From: Cytophagales bacterium
Lineage (GTDB): Bacteria > Bacteroidota > Bacteroidia > Cytophagales > Cyclobacteriaceae
DNA: 43,576 nucleotides
NCBI GenBank assembly: GCA_027317105.1
Contig: DAHVFH010000185.1
Coordinates: 1 to 43,576, forward strand
Reading direction: 5' to 3'
Shown piece after piece: positions 23,670 to 31,838 of this stretch (the stretch's first letter is position 1; each line of letters begins with the position of its first letter). Under the pieces are notes generated by a model, which saw only the letters and a program-made list of their open reading frames with translations, searched no databases and had not been told where the DNA came from. The position numbers and the translations under genes are program-made.

Positions 23670-24518
23670 ATGAATACACTTGAAACTGCCGAGCAACTCA
23701 AGGAGATTGTTCGTGAGAAGTACAGCCAAATTGCTGAGCAAAGCAAAAGCGAGAATGAATCCAGTTGCTGTGGCGCCACTTGTGGTTGCGCCACGGTCGA
23801 TTACGTGGTTATGGCGGATGACTATTCTAAAATTGAAGGTTATGCGCCTGATGCTGATCTTGGTTTGGGTTGTGGGCTGCCTACCGAGTTTGCTCTAATA
23901 AAAGAAGGCGACACGGTGGTCGATTTAGGTTCTGGTGCAGGCAACGATTGTTTCGTGGCACGATCCCTGACTGGCGAAAATGGAAAAGTTATCGGTCTCG
24001 ATTTTACGGAAAAAATGATTGCTAAAGCCAGGGTTAATGCGGATAAGCTTGGTTATAAAAATGTAGAGTTTCGTCAGGGCGATATTGAGAACATGCCGAT
24101 TGCCGGTGGCGTTGCTGATGTGGTGGTAAGCAATTGCGTACTGAATCTTGTGCCCAATAAAAAGCAGGCTTTCGCAGAGACTTTTCGTATTCTTAAAAAG
24201 GGCGGCCACTTCAGTGTTTCTGATATTGTGTTGGTTGGTGCGCTGCCACAAGGATTGCAAAAAAGTGCTGAAATGTATGCCGGCTGTGTGGCTGGTGCCA
24301 TTCAAAAAGACGAGTACATGGACATGATTAAACAGGCCGGCTTTAACGAAATAAAAATCCAAAAGGAAAAACGGATCGATTTGCCTGTTGAAATTTTAAA
24401 AGAATATCTTTCTGCCAGCGAAATTGACGATTTTAAAAATGGCAAGTCCGGGATTTTCAGTGTAACCGTGTATGCCGAAAAACCAGTAAACTGTTGCGCC
24501 CCTGGTTGCTGCGATTGA
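23670..24518 (+). CDS. arsM: arsenite S-adenosylmethyltransferase
   Basis: 282 residues. SAM-binding motif I VVDLGSGAGNDCF at about 83-95, then GLDFTEKMI and the GDIENMP acidic loop. Arsenite-binding cysteines C68 (GLGCGLP), C156 (VSNCVLNL) and C206 (MYAGCVAGA) are all present, as in characterised ArsM enzymes, plus an N-terminal CCGATCGC cluster and a C-terminal CCAPGCC tail. The enzyme adds methyl groups to As(III) to give methylated, partly volatile arsenicals. Cytosolic. It follows arsR by 45 bp with its own operator copy. Confidence 0.9.
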   Translation: MNTLETAEQLKEIVREKYSQIAEQSKSENESSCCGATCGCATVDYVVMADDYSKIEGYAPDADLGLGCGLPTEFALIKEGDTVVDLGSGAGNDCFVARSLTGENGKVIGLDFTEKMIAKARVNADKLGYKNVEFRQGDIENMPIAGGVADVVVSNCVLNLVPNKKQAFAETFRILKKGGHFSVSDIVLVGALPQGLQKSAEMYAGCVAGAIQKDEYMDMIKQAGFNEIKIQKEKRIDLPVEILKEYLSASEIDDFKNGKSGIFSVTVYAEKPVNCCAPGCCD

Positions 24519-24548
24519 TTGTTAACGGATGCTACAACTTTGTGGATT

Positions 24549-24618
24549 CTTAGTGACTTTGAGTCTTTGTGGCAAATTAAAAATAGAGGAACATCAGGCC
24601 ACTAAGGCACTAAGTCAC
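24549..24618. repeat. imperfect palindrome of the 'CTTAGTGAC...TTTGTGGC' type
   Basis: Left arm 24549-24573 (CTTAGTGACTTTGAGTC then TTTGTGGC) and right arm 24598-24618 (GCCACTAAGGCACTAAGTCAC) are imperfect reverse complements around an AT-rich loop. It fills the 175-bp gap between arsM and arsC, which otherwise holds no gene. Such phrases are scattered through many Bacteroidota genomes. It might end transcription from arsM; that is inference. Confidence 0.5.
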
Positions 24619-24693
24619 GGAAAAATTAATGACGCAGCGCAATATATACGGCAACTTTGTAACACCGATTGTTAAGTTTTAAAACATATTATA

Positions 24694-25332
24694 ATGACCT
24701 CCTTAAATCTACTGCCAACACTTCAACCCTTGGTGAAACAACTGGAATCAGAATTTGAAAAGATACCAGAAGCACGAAAACAATTGTTGCTTGAACTGAC
24801 CAAATTTGTTCAAATGAAAGTTGACAGTCACAAAAAAGTGTATTTGAATTTTATTTGCACACACAACTCACGAAGAAGTCATGTGGCACAAATTTGGGCG
24901 CAAGCCGCAGCTGCTTACGTTGGTGTTGAAGGAGTAGAATGTTTTTCAGGCGGAACGGAAGCCACCGCGTTTAACCCCAGGGCGGTAAAGGCAATGCGAG
25001 AGGCCGGATTTGAAATCAAGGAAGTTAAGGCAGGGGATAATCCGGTTTATGAAGTGAACTATTCAGCCCATGCAGCCCCGATCACTTCTTTTTCGAAAAC
25101 CTACGATGATCCCTTCAATCACAATCAGGATTTTGCAGCTATCATGACCTGCTCGCATGCTGATGAAAATTGCCCCTTGGTATTGGGTGCGTCTGCCCGC
25201 ATTGCCATAACGTACGATGATCCAAAGGAGTTTGATGGAACACTGCAAGAAGAAGCAAAATATAAAGAGCGTGTTCATCAAATCGGAAGAGAAATCCTTT
25301 TTGCATTTTCTAAAATAGATGTAGTTGGTTAG
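24694..25332 (+). CDS. arsC: arsenate reductase, thioredoxin-coupled LMW-phosphatase type
   Basis: 212 residues. The phosphatase loop C55-THNSR-R61-S (CX5R-S) binds arsenate; C153 and C160 in IMTCSHADENCPL match the resolving cysteines of S. aureus-type ArsC, so the triple-cysteine relay to thioredoxin should work. The first 45 residues are an N-terminal helical addition found in many Bacteroidota and related members. It reduces As(V) to As(III) in the cytosol, feeding the Acr3 pump and ArsM. It is the third gene of the arsenic run. Confidence 0.88.
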   Translation: MTSLNLLPTLQPLVKQLESEFEKIPEARKQLLLELTKFVQMKVDSHKKVYLNFICTHNSRRSHVAQIWAQAAAAYVGVEGVECFSGGTEATAFNPRAVKAMREAGFEIKEVKAGDNPVYEVNYSAHAAPITSFSKTYDDPFNHNQDFAAIMTCSHADENCPLVLGASARIAITYDDPKEFDGTLQEEAKYKERVHQIGREILFAFSKIDVVG

Positions 25333-25341
25333 AATAATGAA

Positions 25342-25448
25342 CGTCATTGTAAGCACGTGTAATGGATTTGTGCGCATGCGCGAAGCAATCGCATGTTTGC
25401 GAGATCGCTTCGCCCTTCTCACTTCCCTCGCAGGAACTCGCGATGACG
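25342..25448. repeat. palindromic MITE-like repeat, copy 1
   Basis: Ends are inverted: CGTCATTGTAAGCAC at the left and CTCGCGATGACG at the right; inside are GCGAAGCAATCGC (from 25380) and GATCGCTTCGC, a second inverted pair. The same plan and end sequence occur at 39836-39961. It fills most of the 173-bp gap between arsC and acr3, where it could fold in the mRNA. No open frame. A non-autonomous element or REP-like repeat is the likely nature. Confidence 0.7.
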
Positions 25449-25505
25449 TCAAATTATTAGTTGAACTCAGAAAACCATTAAAAGTAAATTCTTGAATAAA
25501 ATATT

Positions 25506-26552
25506 ATGACTGATAAAAAACGACTCAGCTTTTTAGACCGCTTCCTTACGCTCTGGATTTTTCTTGCCATGATTTTAGGCGTAGGGTTGGGTAATTTTTT
25601 CCCCATCGAAGCGTTCATGCATAATTTTCAAATAGGTACCACAAACTTATTAATCGCGGCCGGGCTCATTATCATGATGTATCCACCGTTGGCTAAGGTT
25701 CGGTACGAGCATTTGGGCAAAGTTTTTAAAAACATCAAGGTAATCACGCTGTCGCTTGTGCTAAACTGGGTGATTGGCCCAATCCTGATGTTTGCCCTGG
25801 CCCTTCTTTTTTTGAGTGACAAGCCGGAGTACATGGTTGGATTGATTCTTATTGGTCTGGCTCGATGCATTGCCATGGTGTTGGTTTGGAATGATTTAGC
25901 AAAAGGCGACAAAGAATATGCTGCTGGGTTGGTTGCACTTAACAGTATTTTTCAGGTGTTGTTTTACAGCTTATTTGCGTGGTTATTCATTACCGTGCTG
26001 CCCCCTTTCTTTGGAATAAAGGGAGCCATCGTAGAAGTAAGCATGAAGGATGTAGCCAAAAGTGTTTTTCTTTATCTGGGCGTGCCTTTTCTTGCTGGTT
26101 TTTTAACGCGGTACTTTTTCAAAAAGGCGAAGGGTGAAGAATGGTATGTGCAAAAGGTAGTTCCTAAAATAAGTCCACTTACGTTAGTTGCGCTTTTGTT
26201 TACCATTGTTGTGATGTTCAGTTTCAAAGGTAAAATGATCGTGGATATTCCGGTCGATGTTATCCGGATTGCGATTCCGTTGATTATTTATTTCATCATT
26301 ATTTTCATTCTAAGTTTTGTCCTGGCCAGGAAATTTGGAGCTAACTATGCAGAGAATGCTTCGGTTTCTTTTACGGCCACGGGTAATAATTTTGAACTGG
26401 CTATAGCGGTGGCCGTAGGTGTTTTTGGAATTAATTCAGGAGAAGCCTTTGTAGGCGTAGTTGGGCCGCTTATTGAAGTGCCTGCACTGATTTTGCTGGT
26501 TAACCTTGCTTTTTGGTTTAAAAAGAAAATGTATGCCACTGAACAAGTGTGA
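25506..26552 (+). CDS. acr3: ACR3-type arsenite efflux permease
   Basis: 348 residues with about ten membrane segments. Family hallmarks: C121 in LIGLARCIAMVLVWNDLA (the Cys essential for arsenite transport in characterised Acr3 proteins), LNSIFQVLFYSLFAW, and GPLIEVPALILLVNL with the conserved Glu. It expels arsenite from the cytosol using the proton gradient. It completes the reductase plus pump route started by ArsC. A palindromic repeat separates it from arsC, so it may be expressed at a different level. Confidence 0.93.
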   Translation: MTDKKRLSFLDRFLTLWIFLAMILGVGLGNFFPIEAFMHNFQIGTTNLLIAAGLIIMMYPPLAKVRYEHLGKVFKNIKVITLSLVLNWVIGPILMFALALLFLSDKPEYMVGLILIGLARCIAMVLVWNDLAKGDKEYAAGLVALNSIFQVLFYSLFAWLFITVLPPFFGIKGAIVEVSMKDVAKSVFLYLGVPFLAGFLTRYFFKKAKGEEWYVQKVVPKISPLTLVALLFTIVVMFSFKGKMIVDIPVDVIRIAIPLIIYFIIIFILSFVLARKFGANYAENASVSFTATGNNFELAIAVAVGVFGINSGEAFVGVVGPLIEVPALILLVNLAFWFKKKMYATEQV

Positions 26553-26600
26553 AAGTATATTGTTTAAGAGATCCGAACTATACACTTAGTCCGTAAATGG

Positions 26601-26615
26601 ATCTAAAATTTAGAT
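26601..26615. promoter_or_regulatory. 15-nt palindrome before the redoxin gene
   Basis: ATCTAAA-A-TTTAGAT, arms of 7 bp perfect, 14 bp before the redoxin ATG. It could be an operator; its sequence differs from the ArsR site, so this gene may be outside the arsenic regulon. Confidence 0.35.
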
Positions 26616-26628
26616 AAACTCCAACAGA

Positions 26629-27183
26629 ATGAAATTGCAGCGAAATATTGAGGCGCCCACGTTTAAGTTAACCGACATTTATGATCGCTCTATTGATTTA
26701 AATGAATACCGAGACAAAAAAGTGTTTATTGGGTTTTTTAGACATGCCGGGTGCCCTTTTTGTAACATTCGGGTACATACGCTTCAAAAGGCACGGGAGG
26801 AATTGAAGGCAAAAGGCCTTGAGATGATTTTCTTTTTTGAATCGAAAAAGAACGTTTTGCTGATGAGCACCTTTCACAAAGAGGTTTCGCCCATTCCGTT
26901 AATTGCCGACCCTGAAAAAAAGATGTACGCAGCCTATGGATTAGAAAACTCAGGGTATAAATCTGCCATTAGCCACCTTACCAGTTTTGTGCAGACTGCC
27001 TATAAAGCCAGCAAACTTGGCGTGCCTATCCACATGATGGCCGATGGTGAATCGATCAGCACTATGCCTGCAGAATTTCTATTGGATAAGGGTTTAATTG
27101 TAAAAGAGATCCATTATTCGGAAAGACTAAATGATCGGATGAGTTTGGAGACTGTTCGTGCCTTTGCCGCTGGGAAGAGTTAA
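26629..27183 (+). CDS. AhpC/TSA-family redoxin
   Basis: 184 residues, thioredoxin fold: FKLTDIYDRSIDLNEYRDKKVFIGFFRHAGCPFCNIRVH with a CPFC active site (about C42/C45) in the position of thioredoxin or peroxiredoxin cysteines, then IPLIADPEKKMYAAYGLE, the peroxiredoxin-like second half. It likely reduces peroxides or disulfides. No signal peptide, so cytosolic. It sits 76 bp after acr3 on the same strand; an oxidative-stress accessory role in arsenic resistance is possible but unproven. It converges with the CHAT gene. Confidence 0.8.
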   Translation: MKLQRNIEAPTFKLTDIYDRSIDLNEYRDKKVFIGFFRHAGCPFCNIRVHTLQKAREELKAKGLEMIFFFESKKNVLLMSTFHKEVSPIPLIADPEKKMYAAYGLENSGYKSAISHLTSFVQTAYKASKLGVPIHMMADGESISTMPAEFLLDKGLIVKEIHYSERLNDRMSLETVRAFAAGKS

Positions 27184-27252
27184 GGAAATGAATATTGTTT
27201 TTTTAATTTTTTAACAGATTGAAAATCAAATGCCCATGATAATTCATGAAAA

Positions 27253-29895
27253 TTAGGCAAAGACCTTTTTCTTCAACCAAACGCCACCCGCACCAACGCA
27301 TAGTATTGCAAAAATGGATAGCGACCAGCGATAATCATGCGATTGGTAATCAATCGGATCAGTTTTGCCCGTAATTGACAGACCTGCCCAATAAAATGGA
27401 TTAGCTTCTTCGTCTGTTCTTGCATTTTTGAGATATTCTAGTTTGGCATTCCGAAGTGATTTATCGAGCGGTAGGTTTTCTTGGATGTTCTCGTAAAAAT
27501 ATTTAAGCACATTAGCGGTAGCCATGTCGTCAACGTTCCATAAACTCATGAGCACACTTTGAGCTCCATTTCTGAAAAATGCTCTGGCAAAGCTTATTGT
27601 CCCCTCTCCAGTTTTGAATTGACCAATTCCAGTTTGGCACCCGTTAAGCACAGCCAATTGAATGTTCATCTGTTTTCCTGTGAATTGCCCAATCGTTACG
27701 CTGTCTTGGTCGCTTAGGAAGAGAGACGAACGGTAAGGGTATTTGGAATCGATTGTGATGTGGGTGGCAAGATGAAATATTTTTATTCCTTTCTTTGCCG
27801 TTAACCATTGGTTTGTTTTTATCATTTCTCCATTCCAAGTCAATGCCTTTTCTTTGACTAAGTTTGTGGAGAAAGGAATGGTCGTAAATTTCTTAGAATC
27901 CTCAAAGCCTGGAGCAATCCCAAAGAAAGGAGATTCATATATTTTAGATGGTTTCAAAAGTAGTGCAGGTGAAAGGACAACGCTTATGGTATAGTGGTTT
28001 AATAAATAGTCAAGATTTTTATAACTATCGGTTACGGCAGTATCCTTTACCAAGCCATCCCAAGGTAATTGTTGAAGATAATTGTCAGGGGAAATGATTA
28101 GGCGGTTAATTTCTTTTGGTAATTTCCGCAAAGTGGAATCAAGGACATGTTTGTATATTTTACTTGCCGCTAACGCATAGGCCTTTGGGGTAAGCCCTCC
28201 TTTATTGGCGATGAAGGCACGAATATCCTTTTCAAATCCTACAGGTAATTTTCCTTCAACGGGAATAACTTCATTTTTTGTTATCGCTAAAATTTGAATT
28301 TTATAGCCAAATGTATAGAAATCTAACAAAGCTGTGTTCTTGTCCAGTGCCTTTTTTTGGATGTCGGTTATACTAAATGAACCAGTGAGAAGTTTTTTGC
28401 GAGGATCAAAATTTACAACAGGTTTTGATGCTTTATTATTTTTTATTTCAATGAGAGAAATAAATAAATTCCAATCAAGGTTGCGAATATTTCGCTTTAG
28501 ATTTCTTTGAACAATTTCATATTCTTTTTGGAGGACATACTGGTTTGCGTTACTAACAGATTTCGATTCAAAGTCTACCTTGTTCAAAGAAGCATACTTG
28601 GCAAGTGATGTTGACGAATACGATTGATAGATATACTTGATATCATTTGTTTGCTTGAATAGTTGAAATGAAGTTTCAGCCAAAAGATTGTAGGTGTTTC
28701 CGTCATAGAGGGCATTCCAATCTACCGATTCATTTTCTGAAGATGTACGGGATAATACCCAACGATAGAATTTAGCATAATAAAAGAAATGATGCCATGT
28801 GTTAACTAAATCCTTTGGATTTTTTGACCACATTAGAAGATGCCGACCTTTGCGATTGATGAAAGTAAGAAGCTCGTTATCATTAATAGTCAGATAGGTA
28901 GTTGGAACTTCTTTATCATTTTTCGGGTGGAAATCAGGCATTAAATATTTTATTCCGTTTTGGAAATGATGAATGGATGAGTCCTGAAAATGTTTTGGGT
29001 GTAAAAGACCGTCTATCCTCTCATAAGCTACTGCTTTTACCCATTCTATTGACGCAAGTTCGGTTGGTGATCCAAATACTTTGAATATTTTAATACTTTG
29101 ATCATAATATTTGATTGCCGTTTTGAATGATTCTTGCGGTTTTCCATGCCCGATTGCATCATTGAAGGAATTGCCAATATTGTGACATATTCTCCCCTTT
29201 GAAATTCTGTCCTGAATGGGTTGAGCCAAAACAAGCTTTAAAGCAGAGTCGAAGTAACAACGGGATAGCTTGAAATTCGCAGGTCTTGGTTGTTCAGTAT
29301 GAATGAAGTAACCTAACGAATTGTAAATGTTTGGAAGAAGATATTTAAAATTTCCTTTATTCGTCTTTGCTAATTTCAACGCTTTTTGTCCCCAATATTC
29401 TGCTGAATCACGGGGTCTACGGTTTAAATAGAATCTGCACATTTGCCAGTAATCCTCCGCCAATAGATTAGTACTGCCTCCATAAAACTCCTTCTTAATT
29501 GATATTGATTTGAGAATGGCTTGTTTAAAGAGATCGTTTTTTCTTAAAAGATACCAAGCTTCAGCTTTTGCAATAAAATTAGCAGAAAGATTAGGATGAT
29601 TTGGTTTTAGGTTAGCAAGGATTTTCTTTTCGTTTTGTTCTAAAAGTTGTATCGATAAATTTAAACCACCATAAGCACGGATCATATCTGCCAGTTTGAT
29701 TTGGCATAGGGTAAAGTTCTCCCAATTCTTAGCCTTCTCAAAACGAACAGACAAGGCCATAAACTCTGGCAGTGCCTTTTCATATTGGGATGAATTAAAA
29801 TGGATTAGGGCAGTCTGTAAAGAGTCCTTGCTGCCTGAATGGGCTTTGAAGAAAGACAACAGCACCAAGGCAGTTATGGGAATACACCTATTCAT
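27253..29895 (-). CDS. membrane-anchored TPR-CHAT protease
   Basis: 880 residues from the ATG at 29895; the frame also offers GTG/TTG slightly upstream. Signal peptide 1-20 (CIPITALVLLSFF), then about 450 residues of TPR-like helical repeats (for instance ALIHFNSSQYEKALPEF), a CHAT caspase-like domain at about 510-845 with dyad H712 (FHLATH) and C753 (VLNGCQTG), and GEGTISFARAFFRNGAQSVLMSLWNV. A C-terminal hydrophobic segment (about 857-874) followed by KKK anchors it, so TPR and protease face the periplasm. CHAT proteases cut partner proteins on a TPR-sensed signal. Directly upstream lie a membrane anti-sigma-like protein with periplasmic TPRs and a sigma factor, the obvious candidate target. 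That target is inference. Confidence 0.85.
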   Translation of the reverse strand: MNRCIPITALVLLSFFKAHSGSKDSLQTALIHFNSSQYEKALPEFMALSVRFEKAKNWENFTLCQIKLADMIRAYGGLNLSIQLLEQNEKKILANLKPNHPNLSANFIAKAEAWYLLRKNDLFKQAILKSISIKKEFYGGSTNLLAEDYWQMCRFYLNRRPRDSAEYWGQKALKLAKTNKGNFKYLLPNIYNSLGYFIHTEQPRPANFKLSRCYFDSALKLVLAQPIQDRISKGRICHNIGNSFNDAIGHGKPQESFKTAIKYYDQSIKIFKVFGSPTELASIEWVKAVAYERIDGLLHPKHFQDSSIHHFQNGIKYLMPDFHPKNDKEVPTTYLTINDNELLTFINRKGRHLLMWSKNPKDLVNTWHHFFYYAKFYRWVLSRTSSENESVDWNALYDGNTYNLLAETSFQLFKQTNDIKYIYQSYSSTSLAKYASLNKVDFESKSVSNANQYVLQKEYEIVQRNLKRNIRNLDWNLFISLIEIKNNKASKPVVNFDPRKKLLTGSFSITDIQKKALDKNTALLDFYTFGYKIQILAITKNEVIPVEGKLPVGFEKDIRAFIANKGGLTPKAYALAASKIYKHVLDSTLRKLPKEINRLIISPDNYLQQLPWDGLVKDTAVTDSYKNLDYLLNHYTISVVLSPALLLKPSKIYESPFFGIAPGFEDSKKFTTIPFSTNLVKEKALTWNGEMIKTNQWLTAKKGIKIFHLATHITIDSKYPYRSSLFLSDQDSVTIGQFTGKQMNIQLAVLNGCQTGIGQFKTGEGTISFARAFFRNGAQSVLMSLWNVDDMATANVLKYFYENIQENLPLDKSLRNAKLEYLKNARTDEEANPFYWAGLSITGKTDPIDYQSHDYRWSLSIFAILCVGAGGVWLKKKVFA

Positions 29896-29968
29896 CACCC
29901 GACAATATATCAAATTATCAGGTTAAATTGTATCCTACCTTTTGGTATGTGAACCTTAAAATGACGAG

Positions 29969-30703
29969 TTATAACCCGTCCAAAAGAATCTGTTTCGAAT
30001 TTTTAGCGTAGTCGCTGACGGAATCTTTGTTAACATTAGAGAATAAGTTGATCGCCATTTTTAGATTTCCTTTTTTCCAGTAGCACAACCCCAACCGATA
30101 TTCTGCTTGTATCTGGTAGTGGCTTTCGTGGTCATTAATTATTTTTTCGAAATAAGAAATTGCCTTATCATTTGAGCCGGTTCTAAAATGACATATACCA
30201 GCATAGTAAGCGATTGTGTCGCTCGGAACAGTGGCGTAAAGTTTATCAAAGGTGTGCGATGCCTTGATATAATTTTCTTCCTTGAAGTGGTTCATCCCTT
30301 CATTGAGCATGATCCGGTAAAGTGAATTGGATTCTTTCACCGTAGGCTTACCCATAGAATTAGGCAAGCCGATTTCGGGAATATCGTATTTCGCTATTAT
30401 TGAGTCCTTTGTTCTGAGCGAAATAAATAACCCAATGCCAACAGAGAGAATTATGATAACTGTTGCAATAACCATAGCATAGGATTTGAGGGATTTTTTA
30501 CTTGACATTTTCGAATCTGCTGTCTTGAGTTTCATTTTCAGTTCATCCTCATAATGGGAACTGATGACACCGATAATTAACCTACGCAACTCTACGGCTC
30601 TTTGTAACTCAGCTTCCTTTTCGAGTCGAGCCTCAAATTCTTGGAGCTCCTCTTTGTTGAGTTCGCCTCTTAAATACTTGTCGATCATTTCTGATTCCTC
30701 CAT
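29969..30703 (-). CDS. anti-sigma-like membrane protein with TPR domain
   Basis: About 244 residues from the ATG at 30703; a TTG at 30712 would overlap the sigma stop. N-terminal cytosolic helical part (MIDKYLRGELNKEELQEFEARL, 6-27), similar to anti-sigma N-domains of Bacteroidota but without the zinc HxxxCxxC motif, a single membrane segment (about 75-96, YAMVIATVIIILSVGIGLFI), and an extracytoplasmic TPR part (about 130-235: NHFKEENYIKASHTFDKL, AYYAGICHFRTGSNDKAISYFEKI, YRLGLCYWKKGNLKMAINLF). It is 5 bp from the sigma gene, so most likely holds that sigma at the membrane. The TPR part could bind the CHAT protein. Confidence 0.75.
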   Translation of the reverse strand: MEESEMIDKYLRGELNKEELQEFEARLEKEAELQRAVELRRLIIGVISSHYEDELKMKLKTADSKMSSKKSLKSYAMVIATVIIILSVGIGLFISLRTKDSIIAKYDIPEIGLPNSMGKPTVKESNSLYRIMLNEGMNHFKEENYIKASHTFDKLYATVPSDTIAYYAGICHFRTGSNDKAISYFEKIINDHESHYQIQAEYRLGLCYWKKGNLKMAINLFSNVNKDSVSDYAKNSKQILLDGL

Positions 30704-30708
30704 TTCAA

Positions 30709-31275
30709 TCAATTTATGTTTTTGGAAAGATTGCTCATGTTTACCCTTTCTTCTAACGCTTTAAGACATTCATATTTCATTTTTTTTGCAACGTTAGCAT
30801 TTTTATAGCCCATCCGTTCTGCAATGGATTCCATATCAAAACGAAGTTCATAATGCATCTTCAATATTTCCCTACACTTTTCACCAACATTTCTATAAAT
30901 ACGTTTCACCAAAATAGCAAGATGTTCATGGTGGTAGTGGTTATCAATTGGATTGTGATTGTTGAGCGTCAAATTATTCAGGTAATCGCCCTCAATTTTT
31001 TTTCGTTGAATTAATCCCAATATTTTGTTTTGGCCAATGGCGAACAAATAGGTCTTGATGGATGAGTCGAGTTGAAACGAGGGATCTGATTTTACATTCC
31101 GGTAAAAGGCTATGATGGTTTCCTGAAAAATATCCTTTGCTTCTTCTGTTCCGATCTGATGATTTTTCGATGCCCATGACACAAATCCATCCCGGTAAGT
31201 CTCATACACCTTAATCAAGGTGCGTTCGCTACCAGCCTTGATGGCTTCGATAATGGCCAATGATTCGAGATTCAT
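30709..31275 (-). CDS. ECF-like sigma-70 family factor
   Basis: 188 residues from the ATG at 31275; the frame runs to a GTG at 31353 but the 26 extra residues are unlike the family. Region 2: YETYRDGFVSWASK, AKDIFQETIIAFYRNV, SSIKTYLFAIGQNKIL; region 4: VGEKCREILKMHYELRFDMESIAERMGYKNANVAKKMKYECLKAL, a helix-turn-helix for the -35 element. There is no region 1 or 3, as in ECF sigmas. Downstream in the same direction are the anti-sigma-like and CHAT genes. It is divergent from the T9SS-sorted gene, which may be among its targets. Confidence 0.88.
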   Translation of the reverse strand: MNLESLAIIEAIKAGSERTLIKVYETYRDGFVSWASKNHQIGTEEAKDIFQETIIAFYRNVKSDPSFQLDSSIKTYLFAIGQNKILGLIQRKKIEGDYLNNLTLNNHNPIDNHYHHEHLAILVKRIYRNVGEKCREILKMHYELRFDMESIAERMGYKNANVAKKMKYECLKALEERVNMSNLSKNIN

Positions 31276-31391
31276 GGGTTCTTGCCGCTGTTTTCTCTTT
31301 GTAAACTGAGATTCGGGAAAGTAACTGAAAATATTTATTCTTTTTTTAGTCACAAGTTGATTTGGGGATTTACAAACCTAAAAGTGGAGTT

Positions 31392-31838
31392 ATGGAAAAA
31401 TGGGTAATGGTACTACTGATATTGATTTGCCTGTGCCATGCAAAAGGTCAAGGGACTATTAATATTGCTTCAGCGAATATTTCAAATGCGAGCCATTCAG
31501 TAAGTTACGTTATTGGTGGAGATTTAATCAATTCCATTTCCAATGATGCGTACTCCGTAATTCAATCATCACTCTCGACAGATAATAATTTGATGGTTAC
31601 CGAAATACTTTCTGAGAATAATGGTGTTCGTGCTTTTCCGAATCCGTTTACCGATAAAATAAATATTAATCTTCCCTCAGTTCACACTATCGAATTGCTT
31701 GATGTCAGAGGGTTGATCCTGCAAACAACTTCATTCATGAATGGAGAAGTAGATGGTAGTAACCTGCCGCAAGGAATGTATTTCATAAGATTTTATGATG
31801 ATAAAAATTCAACAACTATTAAAGTAATAAAAATATGA
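31392..31838 (+). CDS. small T9SS-sorted secreted protein
   Basis: 148 residues from the ATG at 31392; an upstream in-frame start lies 30 bp earlier. Signal peptide 1-19 (WVMVLLILICLCHAKG), a short linker with no recognised domain (SANISNASHSVSYVIGGDLIN), then a C-terminal type A sorting domain (about 82-148): FPNPFTDKININL, IELLDVRGLIL, LPQGMYFIRFYDD and a terminal KVIKI. Such C-terminal domains direct transport through the type IX secretion system. Its own mature part is only about 60 residues. The stop overlaps the next start (ATGA), so both are made together. Divergent from the sigma factor by 116 bp. Confidence 0.85.
   Translation: MEKWVMVLLILICLCHAKGQGTINIASANISNASHSVSYVIGGDLINSISNDAYSVIQSSLSTDNNLMVTEILSENNGVRAFPNPFTDKININLPSVHTIELLDVRGLILQTTSFMNGEVDGSNLPQGMYFIRFYDDKNSTTIKVIKI

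Noticed and set aside
27184..27252. CATGA-taat-TCATG hairpin between the redoxin and CHAT genes as terminator
   Set aside because: The stem is only 5 bp and AT-rich and no clear T-run follows at the right distance on either strand.
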